Assembly: GCA_007134115.1 (NCBI GenBank)
Contig: SLLK01000081.1
Location: 1 to 15,688 of the forward strand
Origin: Gammaproteobacteria bacterium
GTDB taxonomy: Bacteria > Pseudomonadota > Gammaproteobacteria > UBA5335 > SLRW01
Direction of reading: 5' to 3'
Length of the DNA stretch: 15,688 nt
In this document: positions 7,719 through 12,819 of the stretch, in pieces
How positions within the stretch are numbered: the first letter of the stretch is position 1
How the letters are laid out: each line of letters starts with the position of its first letter
Notes under the pieces: generated by a model
Databases searched by the model: none
What the model saw: the letters and a program-made list of their open reading frames with translations, nothing else
Told to the model about the DNA's origin: nothing
Program-made: the position numbers and the translations under genes

Positions 7719-8455
7719 GCGGAGACCAGCTCGTCGGCCAGTTGTTGCGCTTCGGCGAGATCCAGGCTGCCTTCGTACAGGGCCCGGCCAATCACGGCGC
7801 CACTAATGCCTTCGTCGGCCACAGCGCACAGACGACGCACGTCATCCAGCGAGGCAAGGCCACCCGAGGCGATCACCGGCACGCTGACGTGGCGCGCCAG
7901 CGCCACCGTGGAATCGACATTAAAACCCTGCATCATGCCGTCACGGCTGATGTCGGTGAATATGATCGAGTTCACGCCGTCATCCTCGAGGCGTTCGGCC
8001 ATGTCCTCTACCGTGTGATGCGAAAGCTTGGACCAGCCGTCTACCGCCACCTTGCCGTCGCGTGCATCCAGCCCGACGATAATGCGCCCGGGGTATTCCA
8101 CACACACGTCATTCACGAAATGAGGCGTATTCACCGCCCGGGTGCCAATAATGACCCACGTCACGTCGGCGTCCAGGTAGGCCTGCACCGTATCCTCGTC
8201 ACGAATGCCGCCGCCCACCTGCACCGGCAAGTCAGGAAAACTGTGGGCAATCTCGCGGATTATTCCGGTATTCACCGGTTCACCGCGCATCGCACCGTCA
8301 AGGTCGACCACATGCAGGCGCCTCGCCCCGGCCTCGACCCAGCGTGCGGCCACCGCCACCGGATCCTCATCAAACACCGTGACATCATCCATGCGGCCCT
8401 GACGCAACCGCACACACTTGCCGTCCTTGATATCAATCGCCGGTATCAACAACAT
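7715..8455 (-). CDS. hisA: ProFAR isomerase HisA
   Basis: HisA performs the Amadori isomerisation of ProFAR to PRFAR, supplying the HisF/HisH substrate. It is a (beta/alpha)8 barrel homologous to HisF. The 246-residue protein begins MLLIPAIDIKDGKCVRL, with the general base Asp8 and the second catalytic residue Asp130 in IIVGLDARDG. The phosphate-binding motifs VQVGGGIR and ASGGLAS are present. I place the start at ATG 8455-8453 because it gives the family N-terminus and has GGAG 8 nt upstream; the in-frame upstream start at 8494 would add 13 unrelated residues. A 63-nt gap separates it from hisH, the largest gap inside the his run. Confidence 0.97.
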   Translation of the reverse strand: MLLIPAIDIKDGKCVRLRQGRMDDVTVFDEDPVAVAARWVEAGARRLHVVDLDGAMRGEPVNTGIIREIAHSFPDLPVQVGGGIRDEDTVQAYLDADVTWVIIGTRAVNTPHFVNDVCVEYPGRIIVGLDARDGKVAVDGWSKLSHHTVEDMAERLEDDGVNSIIFTDISRDGMMQGFNVDSTVALARHVSVPVIASGGLASLDDVRRLCAVADEGISGAVIGRALYEGSLDLAEAQQLADELVSA

Positions 8456-8518
8456 GACCGTCTCTCCAAGCCCGTCATCATTCGCGCCGCACACAGGCGG
8501 CTTCTGGCAATCATCTGA

Positions 8519-9169
8519 TCACGCCGACTCACTGCCATCCCAGTCCACAAAATTCTGCAACAGCCTCAACCCTGCATCCTGGCTCTTCTCCGGGTGGAAC
8601 TGCACGGCAAAGACATTGGGCCCTGCCAGCGCACTGGCGAAACGCAGGCCATAGTCGGTATACGCCGCCACCCCCTCGCTGTCGTGCGGCGCATAATAGC
8701 TGTGCACGAAATAAAACCGGCTGCCCGGAGCAATGCCGGACCACATGGGGTGTTCGCCAGCCGGGTGCACTGCATTCCAGCCCATGTGCGGAATCCGGAT
8801 GTCACGCACGGCGCCCGGCTCGCGCAACTGCGGGTCAAACCGGCGGATGCGCCCGGCAAAAAGCCCGAGGCACGAGGTACCGCCACTTTCATCGCTGGCT
8901 TCCAGCAGCGCCTGCATGCCCAGGCAAATACCCAGCACCGGGCGCTCCCTGATGACTTCACGCACCAGCGCATCAAGCTCCAGTCGCTGCAGTTCCTGCA
9001 TGCAGTCACCTATCGCGCCGACGCCGGGGAAGACCAGCCTGCCGGCCCGGCGCAACCGGTCCGGATCGCTGCTTACGGAAACCACGGCGGAACCCGCCAC
9101 ATGCTCCAGTGCCTTGGCAATGGAGTGCAGATTTCCCATCCCGTAATCAATGACAGCGATGTGGCTCAT
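8519..9169 (-). CDS. hisH: Imidazole glycerol phosphate synthase glutaminase subunit HisH
   Basis: HisH hydrolyses glutamine and channels ammonia into the HisF barrel. The 216-residue protein is a class I (triad) glutamine amidotransferase. It shows the oxyanion-loop region FPGVGAIGDCM (47-57), the nucleophile Cys82 in LGICLGMQALL, and His192 and Glu194 in VQFHPEKSQ. The opening SHIAVIDYGMGNLHS is the family N-terminus, supporting ATG at 9169-9167. No good Shine-Dalgarno lies at normal spacing; the nearest GGAG is about 18 nt upstream, at the hisB end 24 nt away. Expression may therefore depend on ribosomes arriving from hisB. Confidence 0.97.
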   Translation of the reverse strand: MSHIAVIDYGMGNLHSIAKALEHVAGSAVVSVSSDPDRLRRAGRLVFPGVGAIGDCMQELQRLELDALVREVIRERPVLGICLGMQALLEASDESGGTSCLGLFAGRIRRFDPQLREPGAVRDIRIPHMGWNAVHPAGEHPMWSGIAPGSRFYFVHSYYAPHDSEGVAAYTDYGLRFASALAGPNVFAVQFHPEKSQDAGLRLLQNFVDWDGSESA

Positions 9170-9193
9170 GGCAGGGCGGCGCGCAAACTCCGG

Positions 9194-9787
9194 TTAAAGC
9201 TTGCCCTTGGTCGAGGGCATGGCGCCGGCGTTACGGGGATCCGCCTCGGTGGCGGCCCGCAGGGCCCGGCCAAACGCCTTGAATATGGTTTCGGCAATGT
9301 GGTGGGCGTTGCGCCCGCGCAGATTGTCGATGTGCAGGGTGACCCCGGCGTGATTAACAAAGCCCTGAAAGAACTCACGCACCAGATCAACATCGAAGTC
9401 GCCAATACGCGCACGCGGATAGTCGGCAAAATACGCCAGACCCGGGCGGCCGGAGAAATCCAGCACCACGCGTGACAGCGCCTCGTCGAGCGGCACGTAA
9501 GCGTAGCCGTAACGAAAAATACCGCGCCTGTCGCCCACCGCCTCGGCCACAGCCTGGCCCAGGCTGATGCCCGTATCCTCGACGGTGTGGTGCGCGTCAA
9601 CCTCCAGGTCGCCCTCTGCCTTGATGTCCAGATCCACCAGCCCGTGGCGGGCAATCTGGTCAAGCATGTGGTCGAAGAAGGGCACGCCAGTGTCCAGCGT
9701 GGATTTTCCGCTGCCGTCAAGATTGACCGAGACCCGGATGCGGGTCTCCAGCGTATTGCGTTCGATGGTGGCGGTTCGCTTGCTCAT
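9194..9787 (-). CDS. hisB: Imidazoleglycerol-phosphate dehydratase HisB (monofunctional)
   Basis: HisB removes water from imidazole glycerol phosphate to give imidazole acetol phosphate. The 197-residue protein has both manganese-binding repeats: FFDHMLDQIARHG and DAHHTVEDTG in the first half, and FVNHAGVTLH and NAHHIAETIFKA in the second. It lacks the histidinol-phosphatase domain found in bifunctional enteric HisB, so that activity must be encoded elsewhere. I chose ATG 9787-9785 (MSKRTATIERNTLETRI) as the family start. In-frame ATG at 9817 and TTG at 9829 would add 10 or 14 unrelated residues and lack better ribosome sites. It is the first his gene of the cluster here; hisG, hisD and hisC are not in the window. 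Confidence 0.96.
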   Translation of the reverse strand: MSKRTATIERNTLETRIRVSVNLDGSGKSTLDTGVPFFDHMLDQIARHGLVDLDIKAEGDLEVDAHHTVEDTGISLGQAVAEAVGDRRGIFRYGYAYVPLDEALSRVVLDFSGRPGLAYFADYPRARIGDFDVDLVREFFQGFVNHAGVTLHIDNLRGRNAHHIAETIFKAFGRALRAATEADPRNAGAMPSTKGKL

Positions 9788-9828
9788 CAGGCCCACGGGG
9801 CTTCGGTTTAAGGTCATCGGAGGGTGCA

Positions 9829-9858
9829 AGCATAACCCGAATACGTCGCTTGCACGAA
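9829..9858 (-). promoter_or_regulatory. Possible promoter ahead of hisB
   Basis: In the 87-nt gap before hisB, TATGCT (9834-9829, 4/6 to the -10 consensus) follows TTCGTG (9858-9853) after 18 bp. The predicted start near 9822 would leave about 35 nt before the chosen hisB ATG. The -35 match is poor, and the cluster may instead be read from upstream genes. Confidence 0.22.
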
Positions 9859-9874
9859 TCAGTCAGCGCCGGAC

Positions 9875-10729
9875 TCAGAGACGATGAATCCAGGGATCAC
9901 CGGTGCCATGCTCGCGCGCCAGTGCGCCGCCCACGGCACGCGCATCAGCCTCGCTGCGAAAAGGCGCGATCAGCAACCGGTGCCAGGTACCGCGACTGTC
10001 CCGGTGCTGCTCAACGCGCGCCGGATAACCCTGCGCCTGCAGTGTCTCTGCCAGACGGCGCGCATTCGCCGGCTCACGCAGGGACAGCAGGTTGGCGACC
10101 CAGCGTGAACCCTGCTCCATCACGCCACGCGCGTCGGCCAGCGTCATCGCCCCGGACTGCCGCCCGGCCGACTCGGGAGCCAGTGTGCCGCTGTCCAGAT
10201 CACCGTTGTGTACCCGGTACCAGCTCGCCGGATCACTGTAGCGCGTCGGCTCCAGGCCCGGCGCCGACATGCGAAACTCGCCGGCGACCAGCAACACATC
10301 ACCGACATTGTCGCGCACTTCGGCCAGCACTTCGCCGCTGTCGAACTCCAGCCGCAACAGGCCGGCATCCAGATACATGGGCCGCGTCACGCCGCCCACG
10401 GGGCCGGCGTAGCGCATGCGCCCCTCGGCCATGCGCACATACAGGGCGTCACTGTCCGGATCATGGTGGTTGATTTCAAAACGGCTGTGCTCACCCACGT
10501 GCACGGAACTGCCGTCGTTACGTTCCATATGCACGGTGCCGCCGGCACCGGTGACCAGGGTATCACCGGGGCGCACCTCGATCCCCGGCGACAGCGCTTC
10601 ACGCTCACCGTCACGCTCCAGCCAGGCCGGAGACAACACACCGTCTATGGCTGCCGGCGCGGTGATGGCAGCAGGGCTGAAAAACGTGATGAGCAGCGCC
10701 AGTGCGGGCGTCCACAAGCTGCGGGGCAT
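9875..10729 (-). CDS. FecR-domain and SPOR-domain protein, exported
   Basis: The protein (284 residues from ATG 10729) has an N-terminal signal peptide (about 1-24, LWTPALALLITFFSPAAITA). A FecR-like beta domain (about 35-150) follows, with the pattern VRPGDTLVTGAGGTVHM and NDGSSVHVGEHSRFEI. A C-terminal SPOR domain (about 208-284) ends it, with RWVANLLS, LAETLQAQGYPARVE and HRLLIAPFRSEADA. SPOR domains bind denuded-glycan septal peptidoglycan, so the protein is probably periplasmic and associated with cell wall or division. The role of the FecR part is unknown, and no sigma factor or TonB receptor is nearby. I prefer ATG 10729 because GAGGGA lies 8 nt upstream; ATG 10744 is possible. It lies 61 nt after dtd and 87 nt before hisB on the same strand. 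Confidence 0.8.
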   Translation of the reverse strand: MPRSLWTPALALLITFFSPAAITAPAAIDGVLSPAWLERDGEREALSPGIEVRPGDTLVTGAGGTVHMERNDGSSVHVGEHSRFEINHHDPDSDALYVRMAEGRMRYAGPVGGVTRPMYLDAGLLRLEFDSGEVLAEVRDNVGDVLLVAGEFRMSAPGLEPTRYSDPASWYRVHNGDLDSGTLAPESAGRQSGAMTLADARGVMEQGSRWVANLLSLREPANARRLAETLQAQGYPARVEQHRDSRGTWHRLLIAPFRSEADARAVGGALAREHGTGDPWIHRL

Positions 10730-10790
10730 GGTGTATTCCCTCATGATCGGTACCGTCCCTCAGGGCATACTACACGCCCCGGCGGCATCC

Positions 10791-11264
10791 TCAAGTATCG
10801 CTGCCGGCACCGGCTGTGGCGGGCGGCACCTCAAGCCAGAAACTCACCGGGCCGTCGTTGACCAGGCTGACCTGCATATCTGCACCAAAACGCCCCACCG
10901 CCACGGCACCGGCATGCGCTGCAACGGCGCGCTGATGCAGGTATTCGAGCAATGCGCGCGCGTGCTGCGGGGCAGCGGCGTGACTGAAACCGGGTCGGTT
11001 ACCGTGCCGGGTATCGGCCGCCAGCGTAAACTGCGGGACCAGCAAGAGATCACCTCCGATATCCGTCAAGCTTCGGTTCATGCGCTGCTGGTCGTCAGCA
11101 AATACCCGGTAGGCGAGCAGGCGTTGCAACAGCCGCTCGGCCTCGCGGCGGGTGTCATCGCGCTGCGCCGCCACCAGGACCAGCAACCCGCGCTCAATGG
11201 CGGCAATGGGCTCGCCATCCACCGCCACACCGGCGTGCGCTACCCGTTGCAGAAAACCGATCAA
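10791..11264 (-). CDS. dtd: D-aminoacyl-tRNA deacylase Dtd, TTG start
   Basis: Dtd hydrolyses D-aminoacyl-tRNAs (and glycyl-tRNA-Ala), recycling mischarged tRNA in the cytoplasm. The 157-residue protein carries the family signatures: IGFLQRVAHAGVAVDG at the start, RVFADDQQRMNRSL, the catalytic-site motif LLLVPQFTLAADTRHGNRP (SQFTL-like, here PQFTL), and the C-terminal FGADMQVSLVNDGPVSFWLEV with its Gly-cisPro-like NDGPVS segment. No ATG fits the family N-terminus. The TTG at 11264-11262, preceded by AAGGA 11 nt upstream, gives it exactly. The frame stays open to 11702, but that extension resembles no Dtd. A last stretch PATAGAGSDT extends slightly past the usual end. Confidence 0.93.
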   Translation of the reverse strand: MIGFLQRVAHAGVAVDGEPIAAIERGLLVLVAAQRDDTRREAERLLQRLLAYRVFADDQQRMNRSLTDIGGDLLLVPQFTLAADTRHGNRPGFSHAAAPQHARALLEYLHQRAVAAHAGAVAVGRFGADMQVSLVNDGPVSFWLEVPPATAGAGSDT

Positions 11265-11304
11265 TCCCGCTGGCGTCCTTACATCTGCGCTTGCACTCGT
11301 CACA

Positions 11305-11333
11305 ATAATGACATGCGCCGCAAGGGCACACAA
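11305..11333 (-). promoter_or_regulatory. Predicted extended -10 promoter for dtd
   Basis: On the minus strand TTGTGT (11333-11328), 17 bp, then CATTAT (11310-11305). The -10 is preceded by TG at the extended -10 position (TGTCATTAT). A start near 11298 leaves about 34 nt before the TTG of dtd, which supports the short dtd start. Confidence 0.4.
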
Positions 11334-11403
11334 CGACAACGCCCCGGCCAGACACGCGCAACTCACTGAAGCGAAAACGTGTACATGCCGACGCGCGCCC
11401 TCG

Positions 11404-11421
11404 GGTAAGCAAATGCTTACA
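11404..11421 (+). promoter_or_regulatory. GacA/UvrY-type upstream activating box
   Basis: The sequence GGTAAG, six bases (CAAATG), then CTTACA matches the GacA box TGTAAG-N6-CTTACA at 11 of 12 fixed positions; only the first T is G. Its centre is about 66 nt before the predicted start of the small RNA. In Pseudomonas the box upstream of rsmY and related RNAs lies at a similar distance. The call rests on the exact half-site spacing together with the RNA that follows. Confidence 0.75.
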
Positions 11422-11442
11422 CAAACTGTAGCCACTGGCCGA

Positions 11443-11471
11443 CTGCCATCCGGAGGCCACTGGGGCATCAT
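11443..11471 (+). promoter_or_regulatory. Predicted sigma70 promoter of the CsrB/Rsm-like RNA
   Basis: CTGCCA (11443-11448) and CATCAT (11466-11471) are separated by 17 bp, each matching its consensus at 4/6. This predicts a start near 11478. Weak hexamers fit a promoter that needs an activator. An 8-bp direct repeat GCCACTGG (11431-11438 and 11456-11463) flanks the -35 element. A start some tens of bases earlier cannot be excluded. Confidence 0.45.
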
Positions 11472-11477
11472 CGGACT

Positions 11478-11759
11478 CGCGGATGAGGCATGGAATGCCA
11501 AAGGAACGCCGGACAGGGAATACCGGGACAGGGAATGCTCCGTGACGGAGCCCAGGGAAAGAACAACGATCATTCGCCGGCAAGGAATGCCTCTTACTTG
11601 TGAGCCTGGCGAGCGAACGGAATCCACAAAGGGTATTTGTGTGGGCCGGGAGGCCGAAAGGAAGCAGACACGCTCACAAGTGATGCACGAGGACTCAATC
11701 ACCTCCAGCCGATATGGCTAACGCAGCCCCGGGCGGGAATTCCGCCCGGGGATTTTTTT
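11478..11759 (+). ncRNA. CsrB/RsmY/RsmZ-type small RNA that sequesters CsrA
   Basis: This RNA of about 280 nt would bind several CsrA (RsmA) dimers and relieve their repression of target mRNAs. It holds 16 GGA trinucleotides, far more than its length and base composition would give by chance, many in A(N)GGA context. Two exact copies of GGACAGGGAAT (11511-11521, 11526-11536) contain ACAGGGA, matching the core of the CsrA consensus. GGA is exposed in loops: GGCAT-GGA-ATGCC (11487-11499), GGCA-AGGAA-TGCC (11579-11591), GGCC-GGGA-GGCC (11644-11655), and the terminator loop. A perfect 10-bp long-range stem (11596-11605 with 11672-11681) encloses a multi-hairpin domain. A GacA box and promoter precede it and an intrinsic terminator ends it. 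The 5' end is approximate. A 189-codon frame runs through it but overlaps dtd antisense and resembles no family. Confidence 0.82.
11727..11759 (+). terminator. Rho-independent terminator of the small RNA
   Basis: A perfect 10-bp GC stem (11727-11736 with 11742-11751) has a 5-nt loop GAATT and is followed by A and seven T (11753-11759). It works only on the plus strand, where no protein gene ends, so it implies a non-coding transcript. Confidence 0.95.
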
Positions 11760-11798
11760 GTCTGCGTACGCGCTGCTGCTGGCTGCGGCGCCGGAACC

Positions 11799-11812
11799 CC
11801 GCCGTGCGGCGG
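11799..11812. other. Small hairpin between the porin stop and the small-RNA terminator
   Basis: CCGCC and GGCGG pair perfectly around GTGC, 3 nt after the porin stop on the minus strand. There is no T tract on either side, so it is not a classic intrinsic terminator, though it could protect the 3' end of the porin mRNA. Confidence 0.3.
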
Positions 11813-11815
11813 ACT

Positions 11816-12559
11816 TCAGAAAAAGTCGAAGGAACGCTCCAGGCGGAGAATCCAGCGCAGACGATCGCTGGTGCCTTCGGCATCCACGTCACCCCGGTCG
11901 GTACTCACAAACCCCATATACCAGTCGAAATCACGCATGGAGCGGGTAATAAACATGCCGTAGTCGTTGTAGCTACCGGTGACCCGCGCGCCTTCCTGAC
12001 CCGCGTACAGCCGCCCCCCGTCGGGTTCGTCGCTGGCATTACTGAAATAGCTGCCGCGCGAATGACCGACGAACAGGTTGAGGCCGACGCCGGTACGCCC
12101 GCGCCAGGTGTAATCCATCTTCAGGTACCAGGCGCTGTCGGAGCTACTCAGGTAGTCGTCGGCATAGCGCGCCGAGAGATTGATAGGTCCCGCCGAGAAA
12201 ATACCGTAGAACTCCATGTAGTTCAGGCTTTCATCAACGAAAATACTGCTCTCGGAGAAGAAGTACTGGGTCACCCCGATATCGTAGCCCCAGTTCAGCG
12301 AGCGCGTGGCGAAGCCTGCGCTCAGCTCGGTGCGATTGCCTTCACCCAGATTGCGGGTGGTAAAAGCGCCGTGCATACCGCTGATATGCTCATGTCGCAG
12401 CCCACCGCTGACGCCTACGCCACGAGTGAGATCCAGGCCCCGGTATATGTTGGTCGTACCGATCTCGAAACTGCCGCTGGTATAGGCCAGGGCCGTACCC
12501 GGCGTAAACGCCATCAGTACAAGCGCCGTCCCGACGAGAATCACCTTCAATTTATTCAT
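11816..12559 (-). CDS. TorF-family putative porin (Gcw_chp type outer membrane protein)
   Basis: The 247-residue protein has a clear Sec signal peptide (MNKLKVILVGTALVLMAFTPGTALA, cleavage after Ala25). The rest shows alternating aromatic and small residues typical of an outer-membrane beta-barrel, ending in the terminal aromatic FDFF that fits BAM recognition. The mature start YTSGSFEIGTTNIYRGLDLT resembles the TorF/Gcw_chp family pattern of an early strand with YRG. The strands LSARYADDYL, WYLKMDYTW and YMEFYGIFS also fit. The transported substrate is unknown. The AG-rich leader GAGAGGGAGGT abuts the ATG, so the effective ribosome site is probably its 5' half. It is divergent from rep; the 260-nt gap has no promoter for it that I trust. 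Confidence 0.72.
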   Translation of the reverse strand: MNKLKVILVGTALVLMAFTPGTALAYTSGSFEIGTTNIYRGLDLTRGVGVSGGLRHEHISGMHGAFTTRNLGEGNRTELSAGFATRSLNWGYDIGVTQYFFSESSIFVDESLNYMEFYGIFSAGPINLSARYADDYLSSSDSAWYLKMDYTWRGRTGVGLNLFVGHSRGSYFSNASDEPDGGRLYAGQEGARVTGSYNDYGMFITRSMRDFDWYMGFVSTDRGDVDAEGTSDRLRWILRLERSFDFF

Positions 12560-12749
12560 ACCTCCCTCTCTGGCCTGGCTACCCGGGGTCGACTGCGTAC
12601 GGTATCTGTTCGCTGAAAACGCGGAGGCGACACTCTAACCGCCGCGCCGCGCCGCGGTAAAGCTCTCCCGCCGCTGCACGGCCTGCGCGGAAGTTTACCC
12701 AAGGCGAAGGCCGCCGACCAGCGGCGCGCGAACGGACAGCGACCAATGC

Positions 12750-12780
12750 TTGCGGCAACGCTTGCCGGGACGCGTACAAT
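12750..12780 (+). promoter_or_regulatory. Probable promoter for rep
   Basis: TACAAT (12775-12780) matches the -10 consensus at 5/6. The best -35 is TTGCGG (12750-12755) with a long 19-bp spacer. Start near 12787, about 33 nt before the rep ATG. Confidence 0.35.
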
Positions 12781-12819
12781 GGCCCGCTTGCAAGTCAACT
12801 ACAGGCCTCTATACCTCGC

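Noticed and set aside
6201..8018. A 605-codon plus-strand open frame
   Set aside because: It crosses hisE, hisI, hisF and part of hisA antisense, all of which are firmly identified, and its translation resembles nothing.
8456..8518. Possible small gene or regulator in the hisH-hisA gap
   Set aside because: The gap is only 63 nt and shows nothing beyond the hisA ribosome site.
11431..11463. The GCCACTGG pair as part of a CRISPR or iteron array
   Set aside because: Only two octamers occur, with no further units or regular spacers.
11265..11702. N-terminal extension of dtd by 146 codons, which includes a hydrophobic stretch resembling a signal peptide
   Set aside because: Dtd is a cytoplasmic enzyme of about 145-150 residues, the family N-terminus begins at the TTG, and the extension runs antisense through the small-RNA locus.
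11152..11721. A 189-codon plus-strand frame ending 6 nt before the terminator at 11727, as a possible protein gene
   Set aside because: Its 5' part is antisense to dtd, the translation has no recognisable domain or signal, and no ribosome site stands out. The GGA pattern, hairpins and GacA box explain the same DNA better as a non-coding RNA.
11478..11759. Identity of the small RNA as 6S RNA, tmRNA or RNase P RNA
   Set aside because: None of the conserved segments of those RNAs that I know, such as the tmRNA tRNA-like ends or the RNase P core, is present; the GGA-rich loops fit the Csr/Rsm class.
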